Shown here: positions 1 to 5,983 of the stretch, one piece after another
Layout of the letters: each line of letters starts with the position of its first letter
Numbering within the stretch: the stretch's first letter is position 1
Source: Acidobacteriota bacterium
Lineage (GTDB): Bacteria > Acidobacteriota > Thermoanaerobaculia > Multivoradales > JAHEKO01
Direction: 5' to 3'
Length of the DNA stretch: 5,983 nt
NCBI GenBank assembly: GCA_030610025.1
Contig: JAUWSP010000192.1
Location: 1-5,983 of the forward strand
Made by a program: the position numbers and the translations under genes
Notes under the pieces: model-generated
The model's input: only the letters and a program-made list of their open reading frames with translations
Database searches by the model: none
What the model was told of the DNA's origin: nothing

Positions 1-1040
1 ACCCCGGGGCTACCGTGGGAACCAACGCGGCATCTCTTGCGAGTCTGGAGGGTAGGCGACGCCGCTACGTGAGATCGGGCCTCGAGGTCACTCCTACCGG
101 TGCAACGTACGATCTGGCCACGACCCAGATCTACCACTACCTGTCGGTGCCCGAGAAGCTGGCTCCAACCGATGGCAAGGACCGACCGATCATCCAGGAG
201 ACGATCCTGCCGGCATTCCTCGAAGACCCGTCGGCCGGCAAGCCTCACATGCACCACTTCGACTCCGATCTCTGGGGCGAGCACGAGTTCGAGACCCATC
301 ATTGGGCGATGGCGGTCGATCTGTCGGCCTGCACCGGTTGTTCGGCGTGTGTCGTTTCCTGTCAGGCGGAGAACAATGTACCCGTGGTTGGAAAGGACGA
401 GGTGAGGCGGCGTCGGGAGATGCACTGGATCCGTATCGATCGCTACTACCGCGGCGAGGAGCACTCGCCGGACACCGTTCACCAGCCGATGATGTGCCAT
501 CACTGCGACAACGCTCCCTGTGAGACCGTTTGCCCGGTGACCGCGACTCTTCACAGCTCGGAAGGTCTCAATATGCAGATCTACAACCGCTGTGTGGGAA
601 CGCGGTACTGTGCCAACAACTGCCCCTACAAGGTGCGACGATTCAACTGGTTCGACTACGCGCACGACGACAAACTGCAGAATCTGGTGCTCAACCCCGA
701 CGTGGTGGTTCGCGAGCGGGGCGTCATGGAGAAGTGCTCCTTCTGTGTACAGCGAATCCAGGAAGCCAGGTTCGTCGCTACGAGTCAGGGGCGCCAGGTC
801 GCCGATGGCGATATCCAAACCGCTTGTCAACAGTCCTGTCCGGCTCAGGCGATTGTCTTCGGTGACCTCAAGGATCCGGAGAGCCGGATCTCGAAGATGC
901 GGCAGGATCCTCGCCACTATCTGGTCTTCGAGGAGTTGAATCTCAGGCCGTCTGTCGGCTACATGCGATTGGTGCGCAATCGGCCAACGTCGGCATCGAT
1001 GCCTCTGGGCGAAGGGGAGGAGGACTCCCATCATGGATAG
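1..1040 (+). CDS. actB: ActB, iron-sulfur subunit of alternative complex III (3' part, 5' end outside window)
   Basis: This is the C-terminal third of the large ACIII subunit, which carries electrons from the quinol site to the cytochrome subunits on the outer membrane face. The frame is open to the left edge (first full codon at 3). The GTG at 15 is unlikely to be the start, because the family protein is about 1000 residues with an upstream molybdopterin-oxidoreductase-like domain that lacks the cofactor. Numbering from that GTG, four cluster motifs are visible: C106-x2-C-x2-C-x3-C116; C161-x2-C-x4-C-x3-C173; C193-x2-T196-x2-C199-x3-C203; and C241-x2-C244 with C271-x3-C275. Threonine at 196, where related ferredoxin subunits have cysteine, fits the family's single [3Fe-4S] cluster beside three [4Fe-4S] clusters. 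The stop overlaps the actC start by 8 bp. A split actB, with a separate iron-sulfur gene, cannot be excluded from this window alone. Confidence 0.93.
   Translation, partial: PGATVGTNAASLASLEGRRRRYVRSGLEVTPTGATYDLATTQIYHYLSVPEKLAPTDGKDRPIIQETILPAFLEDPSAGKPHMHHFDSDLWGEHEFETHHWAMAVDLSACTGCSACVVSCQAENNVPVVGKDEVRRRREMHWIRIDRYYRGEEHSPDTVHQPMMCHHCDNAPCETVCPVTATLHSSEGLNMQIYNRCVGTRYCANNCPYKVRRFNWFDYAHDDKLQNLVLNPDVVVRERGVMEKCSFCVQRIQEARFVATSQGRQVADGDIQTACQQSCPAQAIVFGDLKDPESRISKMRQDPRHYLVFEELNLRPSVGYMRLVRNRPTSASMPLGEGEEDSHHG
1014..1023 (+). promoter_or_regulatory. Ribosome binding site of actC
   Basis: GGGGAGGAGG lies inside the end of actB, 9 bases before the ATG at 1033. It supports the start that overlaps actB and suggests translation of actC is coupled to actB. 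Confidence 0.7.
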
Positions 1041-2529
1041 AGCTGCGTGGGCCCTCCGGGAGCCGCTGATCGCTGGAGATAAGACCCCGCATCAGGTCAC
1101 GATCGATGTGAGTCGGCCGCTCGAAGGAAAGCCGACTCCTCTATGGTGGGCAGCCTTCCTCGTCTCCCTGGCCACCCTTGCGGTCGGTATCGCGGCCATC
1201 ACCTATCAGATCAGGGTCGGGATCGGCACATGGGGCCTCAATCGCACCATCGGCTGGTCTTTCGACATCACCAACTTCGTCTTCTGGGTCGGCATCGGCC
1301 ACGCCGGTACCCTGATCTCCGCCATCCTGTTCCTGCTGCGGCAGAAGTGGCGCACCTCGGTCAACCGGGCAGCCGAAGCGATGACCCTGTTTGCTGTCAT
1401 GTGCGCCGGCATCTTCCCTGTCATCCACATGGGTCGTCCCTGGCTGGCGTTCTGGGTTTTCCCGTATCCCAATTTCAGGGGTCCGCTGTGGGTCAATTTC
1501 CGCTCGCCCTTGCTGTGGGATGTGTTCGCGATCAGCACCTACTTCATCATCTCGGCTGTCTTCTGGTACGTCGGTCTGATCCCCGATCTGGCGACCCTGC
1601 GCGATCGGTTCAAGAGCGGCGTTAAGCAGCGGTTCTACAGCTTCTTCAGTCTCGGTTGGAATGGATCCCTCACGGTCTGGAACCGATACGAGGCGGTCTA
1701 CCTCATTTTGGCGGCAGCTCTGGCCACCCCGCTGGTCCTGTCGGTCCACTCGATCGTCAGCTTCGACTTTGCGACTTCGGTCATACCGGGCTGGCACACG
1801 ACGGTCTTTCCACCGTATTTCGTCGCTGGGGCCATCTTCTCGGGCATGTCCATGGTCGTCACCTTGATGATCATCGCCCGCCAGACCATGCGGCTCGAGG
1901 ATTATCTGACCCACCGCCACTTCGACATCATGACGAAGATGATCCTGGCGACCTCGTGGATGGTGGCAATCGCCTACGCGACGGAGTTTTTCATCGCTCT
2001 TTACTCTGGCAATGAGTACGAGCGCTTCGTGTTTCTCAACCGTGCCCTGGGGCCGATGGCCTGGAGTTACTGGATCATGGTCTCCTGCAACATCCTGGTG
2101 CCGCAGATATTCTGGTTCCGGCGTCTCCGCCGCACCTTGCCGGTGGTCTTTGTAGCCACCATCTTCATCAATGTGGGCATGTGGTTCGAGCGCTTCGTCA
2201 TCATCACGACCTCGCTCCATCGCGACTTCCTACCGTCGAGTTGGGCGAGCTACGCTCCGACCAAGATCGAGCTCGCCACCTTTGCCGGCAGCTTCGGCCT
2301 GTTCTTTACCTGCTTCCTGCTCTTCTGTCGCTTTCTTCCAGTCATCGCCATGGCAGAGGTCAAGGGGGTCCTCGGTTCTCACCTGAAGCCGCGGCCTGTG
2401 CCGGTAACGGACGAGCCGATTCTGGAAGCCGCTGCCGCGAGATCCGCCAATGCAGGGTTGGATGAGGCGGTGATCGGAGGACCGGATGCGGTTTTACTGG
2501 ATCTGAGCCCGGAGGAGACCTCGACATGA
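1033..2529 (+). CDS. actC: ActC, NrfD/PsrC-like quinol-binding membrane subunit of alternative complex III
   Basis: This is the 498-residue integral membrane subunit that binds and oxidises quinol and passes electrons to the iron-sulfur clusters of ActB. About ten hydrophobic segments are visible (roughly 37-57, 80-102, 116-137, 159-184, 221-244, 258-284, 302-324, 342-362, 367-390, 414-439), matching the ten-helix NrfD-like fold. Family-typical stretches include GHAGTLIS (89-96), IHMGRPW (131-137) and [12 protein letters not shown] (160-171). H132 and D163 sit in the helices that form the quinol pocket in characterised ACIII structures; their equivalence is inferred from local sequence. A polar tail of about 50 residues (450-498) follows the last helix. 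The ATG at 1033 has a strong ribosome binding site and overlaps actB by 8 bp; the stop overlaps actD as ATGA. Distinguished from PsrC/NrfD of other enzymes by length and operon context. Confidence 0.95.
   Translation: MDRAAWALREPLIAGDKTPHQVTIDVSRPLEGKPTPLWWAAFLVSLATLAVGIAAITYQIRVGIGTWGLNRTIGWSFDITNFVFWVGIGHAGTLISAILFLLRQKWRTSVNRAAEAMTLFAVMCAGIFPVIHMGRPWLAFWVFPYPNFRGPLWVNFRSPLLWDVFAISTYFIISAVFWYVGLIPDLATLRDRFKSGVKQRFYSFFSLGWNGSLTVWNRYEAVYLILAAALATPLVLSVHSIVSFDFATSVIPGWHTTVFPPYFVAGAIFSGMSMVVTLMIIARQTMRLEDYLTHRHFDIMTKMILATSWMVAIAYATEFFIALYSGNEYERFVFLNRALGPMAWSYWIMVSCNILVPQIFWFRRLRRTLPVVFVATIFINVGMWFERFVIITTSLHRDFLPSSWASYAPTKIELATFAGSFGLFFTCFLLFCRFLPVIAMAEVKGVLGSHLKPRPVPVTDEPILEAAAARSANAGLDEAVIGGPDAVLLDLSPEETST
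2511..2517 (+). promoter_or_regulatory. Ribosome binding site of actD
   Basis: GGAGGAG ends 8 bases before the ATG at 2526, inside the last codons of actC. It supports the ATGA overlap start. Confidence 0.7.
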
Positions 2530-3101
2530 GCGATCGCCAGCAGGTGAGCATCTATCCGGGAGAGGAGGAGGTCCTGGGTGCTGTCGTGGAGCTCAGGTCG
2601 GCCGGATTCAGGATCCTCGAGGTCTTCGCTCCCTATGCGGTTCATGGCCTGGAGCGGGCGGCAGGCTTGCGCCGCTCCCGCATAGGGTTCGTAACCGTCA
2701 CGGCTGCCACGATCGGCTCTCTCGCCTTCTACTTCTTCCAGGACTGGGTCTCGGCCATCAGTTGGCCGGTGAATATCGGCGGCAAGCCCTATAGCTCGGC
2801 TCCGGCCTGGATTCCGGTGGTATTCGAGACGGGGGTATTGGCAGCTGGCCTTGCAACCGTCCTGGCGCTGTTCGTCCGTAGCCGCCTCTATCCTGGCAAG
2901 AGGGCGCGGCTCATCGACCCGAGGATCACCGATGATCGCTTTGCGGTGGTCCTGGAGATCCCGGACTCGGGCTTCGACGCGGCAACGGCTCGAAAGATCT
3001 GCGCCAGGCATGGTGCCGAGTCCGTCGAGGAGGGCGCGGCTCCCGAGGTTGGGAAGAAGCCGCAAAGGCCTACCACGACATCGGTGGAGGTGCGACGATG
3101 A
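2526..3101 (+). CDS. actD: ActD, DUF3341 membrane subunit of alternative complex III
   Basis: This is a 191-residue ACIII subunit of the DUF3341 family. It has no cofactor motifs: it contains no CxxCH and only one cysteine (C159). An N-terminal soluble region of about 50 residues ends in the family-typical [18 protein letters not shown] (36-53). Two hydrophobic hairpin helices follow (about 53-72 and 94-117), with the conserved NIGGKP (83-88) and [10 protein letters not shown] (96-105) between and at the second helix. A C-terminal soluble part contains [10 protein letters not shown] (135-144) and a basic, low-complexity end. In solved ACIII structures ActD packs against the membrane subunits on the cytoplasmic side; its role is probably structural or in proton transfer and is not settled. 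It starts on ATGA with actC and ends on ATGA with actE. A nested inverted repeat lies within it at 2631-2687. Confidence 0.93.
   Translation: MSDRQQVSIYPGEEEVLGAVVELRSAGFRILEVFAPYAVHGLERAAGLRRSRIGFVTVTAATIGSLAFYFFQDWVSAISWPVNIGGKPYSSAPAWIPVVFETGVLAAGLATVLALFVRSRLYPGKRARLIDPRITDDRFAVVLEIPDSGFDAATARKICARHGAESVEEGAAPEVGKKPQRPTTTSVEVRR
2631..2687 (+). repeat. Nested inverted repeat inside actD
   Basis: CCCTATGCGG at 2631-2640 is the exact reverse complement of CCGCATAGGG at 2678-2687. Between the arms a second stem, GGAGCGG (2651-2657) and CCGCTCC (2672-2678), can form; the two share base 2678, so one pair must yield. In mRNA this could be a long imperfect hairpin. There is no T-run after it, so it is not an intrinsic terminator. 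It encodes conserved ActD residues (36-54), so chance pairing imposed by coding constraint is possible. Confidence 0.5.
3086..3092 (+). promoter_or_regulatory. Ribosome binding site of actE
   Basis: GGAGGTG ends 5 bases before the ATG at 3098. It lies within the end of actD and supports the ATGA overlap start. Confidence 0.65.
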
Positions 3102-3784
3102 GCGGCTCGGCAAAGCTCAATTGGGTTCTGCTTCTGGCGGTGATTGGGGTCTTCGCCCTGAGCTGGTACCTGGAACCCGATCCGACGCAGCGCAATTTCA
3201 TGTTTCTGCCGGGGATGGTGTCGGCCGTGCCCTATGAGAGCTTCACCGCCAACCCGGTTCTCGCAGGTGGAGCCACCATGCAGCTGCCACCCGCCGGGAC
3301 CATCGCTCGAGGGTACGCTCCGATTCACTTCGAGGCGACTCCAGAGGAGGCCGAGCGAGCCGGGCGGGAGCTCGAGAACCCCTTCTCGGCAGACGACCTC
3401 CTGGCGCTGGAGCAGGGCGAGAGGGTGTTCGAGACTTACTGCCAACTCTGTCACGGCAGTGGAGGAGAGGGCGATGGCACCGTGGCCATGCGCGGCTTTC
3501 CCACACCACCATCGCTCCTGGCTCCGAAGGCTCGAGAGCTTCCGGACGGCAGGATCTTCCACATCGCCACTTTCGGGCAGGGCAACATGCCGAGCCATGC
3601 GGCTCAGATCGAGCCGGAGGAGCGGTGGAAAGCCGTGATGTGGGTGCGCCAACTGCAGGCAGCGGCCCCACCCGTCATCGAGGAACAGGTCGATGAGGGG
3701 GTCGAGGCCGAGATGGTGTCTGCAGGCGAAGAGGGCGAGGACATTGTTTCGGTCTCAGACCCGGAGGTAGACGATGAACGTTGA
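3098..3784 (+). CDS. actE: ActE, mono-heme cytochrome c subunit of alternative complex III
   Basis: This is a 228-residue cytochrome c that sits on the outer membrane face and is a candidate exit point for electrons from ACIII. A single hydrophobic segment (about 9-24) after K6 is a signal peptide or membrane anchor. The region 33-72, including NPVLAGGATMQLPP (52-65) and GTIARG (67-72), matches the ActE N-terminal extension. The cytochrome domain holds the heme site C115-x2-C118-H119 and the likely axial ligand M164 in GNMPSHA (162-168). C115 and C118 are the only cysteines, so there is no lipobox, unlike ActE proteins anchored by lipid. A VFA sequence (18-20) could allow signal peptidase cleavage. 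Residues 194-228 form a strongly acidic tail (15 D/E, one basic residue). It starts on ATGA with actD and overlaps actF by 11 bp. Confidence 0.94.
   Translation: MSGSAKLNWVLLLAVIGVFALSWYLEPDPTQRNFMFLPGMVSAVPYESFTANPVLAGGATMQLPPAGTIARGYAPIHFEATPEEAERAGRELENPFSADDLLALEQGERVFETYCQLCHGSGGEGDGTVAMRGFPTPPSLLAPKARELPDGRIFHIATFGQGNMPSHAAQIEPEERWKAVMWVRQLQAAAPPVIEEQVDEGVEAEMVSAGEEGEDIVSVSDPEVDDER
3763..3768 (+). promoter_or_regulatory. Ribosome binding site of actF
   Basis: GGAGGT ends 5 bases before the ATG at 3774, inside the codons for the ActE acidic tail. It selects the start that overlaps actE by 11 bp. Confidence 0.65.
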
Positions 3785-4946
3785 GGCCAGAAACCTCGCC
3801 ACCTCTCCTTCTCTGCTGATGCCATATCGGATTCTGGTGGCCGCCGGGGTGTTTCTTCTGGCAATGGGAGCGATCGTCTCCCCCGCAAGGCTGTGGGCCG
3901 CTCTGCTCTGGGGAGGTCTGGCCGTGCTCGGGATCGGCGTGGCTGCACTCTATTTCCTGGCGATTCACGCGGTCACGGGAGCCGCATGGGCCACCTCGTT
4001 CAAGCGGGTCCCCGAGGCGATGACGAGCCTTGTCCCTGTGGGGGGTCTGATCACCCTCGTGGCGATCGCGCTAGGCGCAGCGAAACTCTACCCGGCTCTC
4101 TCGGAACAGGGGGCGGACAGCCTGCCAGCGTTCAAGCAGATGTGGTACTCGTCCGCTTTCTACTTTGCCCGGTCCGTTGCCTATGTGGGAGTGCTGTCCG
4201 CGTTCGCTTGGGGATTCCGGTGGATCTCACGGCGCCAGGACGAGGATCGGCTGATCGAGCGCACCTATCAGGGGCGGCGCCTTTCTGCTCTGTTCCTGAT
4301 TCTCGGTTCGTTCGTTGTCGTGCTGTCGAGTTTCGACTGGCTGATGGCGCTCGAGCCGATGTGGTACAGCACCATCTTTGGTGTCTACAACTTCGCGGGA
4401 ATCTTCCAGAGTGGCCTTGCCGCCTTACTACTGATTCTGGTGTGGCTCAAGCGTAGGGGAGTGCTGGAAGGGGAAGTGAACCGCGACCATATTCAGGACA
4501 TCGCCAAGTTCATGTTCGGCATGTCGACCTTCTGGATGTACATCTGGTACAGCCAATATGTGCTGATCTGGTACACGAATATCCCGGAGGAAACGACCTA
4601 CTTTACGCTCCGAATGACCGGCAGTTGGCTGCCGTTGTTCTTTCTCAATCCGGTGCTCAACTGGGTCATACCGTTTCACGTCTTGATGGCACGCTCACCG
4701 AAGCGCAGTCTGACGATCGCTTCGAGGGTGGCCATCGTGGTCCTGGTGGGGCGTGCGCTCGATCTCTATCTGATGATCTACCCTCCGCTGCTCGATGCCG
4801 GGCCACGGATCGGGTTGGCGGAGGTCGGAGCGCTGTTGGGAGTCGTCGGGCTGTGCGCCCTGGTTCTCGTGAGGACACTGAAAGGGGCCTCTCTCGTTCC
4901 GGTGGGAGACCCACTATTGGAGGAGAGTCTGCATCACCATCAGTAG
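3774..4946 (+). CDS. actF: ActF, second NrfD-like membrane subunit of alternative complex III
   Basis: This is a 390-residue integral membrane subunit paired with ActC in the ACIII membrane core; it is thought to contribute to proton movement rather than to carry redox cofactors. About ten hydrophobic segments are visible (18-36, 40-64, 84-104, 125-148, 169-190, 200-225, 245-268, 283-304, 314-336, 347-366). Family-typical motifs are GAAWATSFKRVPEAM (69-83), SFDWLMALEPMWYSTIFGVY (186-205), FMFGMSTFWMYIWYSQYVL (246-264), IWYTNIPEET (265-274), NWVIPF (296-301) and GRALDLYLMIYPP (326-338). The protein ends LEESLHHHQ, the usual ActF ending. Charged residues D188, E194 and D330 lie in or near helices and could be proton-path residues (inference). 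It overlaps actE by 11 bp and is the last gene of the act set. Confidence 0.95.
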   Translation: MNVEARNLATSPSLLMPYRILVAAGVFLLAMGAIVSPARLWAALLWGGLAVLGIGVAALYFLAIHAVTGAAWATSFKRVPEAMTSLVPVGGLITLVAIALGAAKLYPALSEQGADSLPAFKQMWYSSAFYFARSVAYVGVLSAFAWGFRWISRRQDEDRLIERTYQGRRLSALFLILGSFVVVLSSFDWLMALEPMWYSTIFGVYNFAGIFQSGLAALLLILVWLKRRGVLEGEVNRDHIQDIAKFMFGMSTFWMYIWYSQYVLIWYTNIPEETTYFTLRMTGSWLPLFFLNPVLNWVIPFHVLMARSPKRSLTIASRVAIVVLVGRALDLYLMIYPPLLDAGPRIGLAEVGALLGVVGLCALVLVRTLKGASLVPVGDPLLEESLHHHQ

Positions 4947-5032
4947 TCGTTGCCGGGGATCGAGCCTCGGCCACGGAAAATATAACGACATGGGCCGGTC
5001 CTGGAAGGGCGGCTCCGTGTGAGAGGGAACCC
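4947..5032 (+). other. Intergenic gap with GC-rich hairpin and AT-rich patch
   Basis: This is the only non-coding gap in the window (86 bp). GCCGGGG (4952-4958) can pair with CCTCGGC (4965-4971) around a 6-base loop, with one G-T pair, starting 6 bases after the actF stop. What follows is A-rich, not T-rich, so it is not a canonical intrinsic terminator; it could stabilise the 3' end of the act message or be chance. A short AT patch, AAAATATAAC (4977-4986), contains the -10-like TATAAC (4981-4986), but I find no good -35 at 16-18 bases. A separate promoter for the transporter is therefore possible but weakly supported. Confidence 0.35.
5022..5028 (+). promoter_or_regulatory. Probable ribosome binding site of the transporter gene
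   Basis: AGAGGGA lies 4 bases before the ATG at 5033. It is weaker than the act gene sites, but no other in-frame start with a better site is seen in the gap. Confidence 0.5.
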
Positions 5033-5983
5033 ATGAATAGACCAGAGCTCATCGATTTCAAATTGGAGCGCATACGGGTGTTGCACTACACCTGGATAGC
5101 GTTCTTCATCACCTTCTACGTCTGGTTCAACATGGCGCCGCTGGCCACGACCATGCTCCGCTCCATGGGCTGGCTGACCAGGGAGCACATCAAGGTTCTG
5201 GCGATCTGCAACGTTGCGCTGACCATTCCGGCGCGCATCGTGATCGGTGCCCTGATCGACAAGTATGGGCCTCGGATCATCTTCTCGATCCTCATGGTGA
5301 CCATGTCGATTCCCGCGCTCATCTTCGCGTTCGGCACCAACTTCCAGCAATTGCTCATCTCCCGTCTGGTGCTGGGATCGATTGGTGCCGGCTTCGTCAT
5401 CGGAATTCGTATGGTGGCGCAGTGGTTCCCGCGCAACATGGTTGGTCGAGCCGAGGGCTTCTACGCCGGGTGGGGAAACTTCGGCTCCGCCTGGGCGGCC
5501 ATGACCCTACCCTGGCTCGGCATTACCTTTTTTGGCGAGTGGCTCGGTCTGGGGGACGACGGCTGGCGTTGGGCCCTCGCCTTCAACGCCGCAATCTGTC
5601 TGATCTACGGCATCCTCTATTTCTTCCTGGTGCGGGATCTTCCGGGTGGCAAGAAGTTCGAGGGCGCCAAGAAGACCGAGCCGATGACGGTCACCTCCTA
5701 TGGAGATCTCATCCAGTACCTGGTGTGGTCGATTCCACTGGTAGGCGCCATGGCAGTTCTCACCTGGCGGCTGAGCAGCGTGCGAATTGGCGACCAGACC
5801 TTGCTCTCGAGCACGATGGTCTGGACTATTTACGCGGTCCTGGCTCTCATCTACGTTGCCCATGTTGCCAAGACGCTGCAGGTCAACCTGCCTGTGCTTC
5901 GGGCAGGCGTACCGCCCGAGGAGCGATACCACTGGGGCAGCGTGGCCGCACTCAACAGTACCTACTTCGCCAACTTCGGTGCC
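5033..5983 (+). CDS. NarK-like nitrate/nitrite transporter (MFS, 3' end outside window)
   Basis: The frame from ATG 5033 has no stop through the right edge (317 codons). It encodes an inner membrane carrier of the major facilitator superfamily, most like the nitrate/nitrite porter group, which imports nitrate with protons or exchanges nitrate for nitrite. Visible features: first helix about 17-38; R68 in PARIVIGALIDKYGPR (66-81), combining the helix-2 arginine typical of nitrate porters with the MFS loop motif; RLVLGSIGAGFVIG (111-124); WFP (131-133); and AGWGNFG (145-151), which resembles the nitrate signature of the family. After helix 6 (about 184-201) comes a stretch of about 100 residues with two extra hydrophobic segments (about 228-247 and 260-283) before YFANFGA at the edge. 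Substrate is inferred from motifs; a nitrite or other anion carrier is possible. Same strand as the act genes, 86 bp after actF. Confidence 0.82.
   Translation, partial: MNRPELIDFKLERIRVLHYTWIAFFITFYVWFNMAPLATTMLRSMGWLTREHIKVLAICNVALTIPARIVIGALIDKYGPRIIFSILMVTMSIPALIFAFGTNFQQLLISRLVLGSIGAGFVIGIRMVAQWFPRNMVGRAEGFYAGWGNFGSAWAAMTLPWLGITFFGEWLGLGDDGWRWALAFNAAICLIYGILYFFLVRDLPGGKKFEGAKKTEPMTVTSYGDLIQYLVWSIPLVGAMAVLTWRLSSVRIGDQTLLSSTMVWTIYAVLALIYVAHVAKTLQVNLPVLRAGVPPEERYHWGSVAALNSTYFANFGA

Noticed and set aside
15..17. GTG at 15 as the start of a stand-alone iron-sulfur protein gene
   Set aside because: The frame is open to the left edge, no convincing ribosome binding site precedes it, and the first residues resemble the internal linker of full-length ActB.
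1110..1138. 8-base inverted repeat (1110-1117 and 1131-1138) near the start of actC
   Set aside because: Stems of this length at short distance are expected a few times in 6 kb by chance, and it lies after the start region, not over the ribosome binding site.
1141..2220. Long open frame of 359 codons on the - strand opposite actC
   Set aside because: It is antisense to a clearly conserved membrane protein, and its translation is rich in D, E, R, G and H with no domain or hydrophobic pattern, as expected for the complement of GC-rich codons.
2900..3042. Exact 13-base direct repeat GAGGGCGCGGCTC at 2900-2912 and 3030-3042 in actD
   Set aside because: The copies are 130 bases apart and in different reading frames, and one such match is expected fairly often in GC-rich DNA of this length; no further copies were seen.
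2379..3652. Two further long - strand frames (2379-3113 and 2888-3652) opposite actD and actE
   Set aside because: Both are antisense to recognised conserved genes, overlap each other, and encode low-complexity Arg/Ser/Pro-rich sequence without recognisable motifs.
4935..4943. CATCACCAT at the end of actF looks like a short histidine tag from a vector
   Set aside because: The LEESLHHHQ ending resembles the native ending of ActF proteins, only three histidines are present, and the sequence on both sides is ordinary genomic coding sequence.

Overview
The window carries most of an alternative complex III (ACIII, act) operon followed by the first part of a NarK-type nitrate/nitrite transporter gene, all on the + strand. 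It suggests a GC-rich, Gram-negative-type respiring bacterium: every start has a purine-rich Shine-Dalgarno sequence, GGAGG-type for the act genes, and the complex works on the outer face of a cytoplasmic membrane. ACIII occurs in several phyla (for example Bacteroidota, Chloroflexota, Acidobacteriota and some Proteobacteria), and I cannot place the organism more closely by eye.

Layout: 1-1040 is the 3' third of actB (iron-sulfur domain; the gene enters from the left edge). Then come actC 1033-2529 (NrfD-like quinol-oxidising membrane subunit), actD 2526-3101 (DUF3341), actE 3098-3784 (mono-heme cytochrome c) and actF 3774-4946 (second NrfD-like membrane subunit). These five genes overlap by 8, 4, 4 and 11 bp, so they are one tightly coupled translation unit. 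actA (multiheme cytochrome) and the 5' part of actB would be expected just upstream. An 86-bp gap (4947-5032) holds a GC-rich hairpin and a short AT-rich patch. A major facilitator of the nitrate/nitrite porter type starts at 5033 and runs off the right edge with no stop.

How it works together: ActC (with ActF) binds quinol in the membrane. Electrons pass through the four iron-sulfur clusters of ActB to the hemes of ActA and ActE, and on to a soluble or membrane-bound electron acceptor; the family is thought to couple this to proton translocation. ACIII operons are often followed by cytochrome oxidase genes. Here the next gene is a NarK-like transporter, which hints that this copy may serve nitrate or other nitrogen-oxide respiration; that is an inference from gene order.

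I do not see a wholly new system. The points most worth a second look are the ACIII-NarK neighbourhood, the acidic tail and missing lipobox of ActE, the membrane insertion in the transporter, and a nested inverted repeat inside actD.
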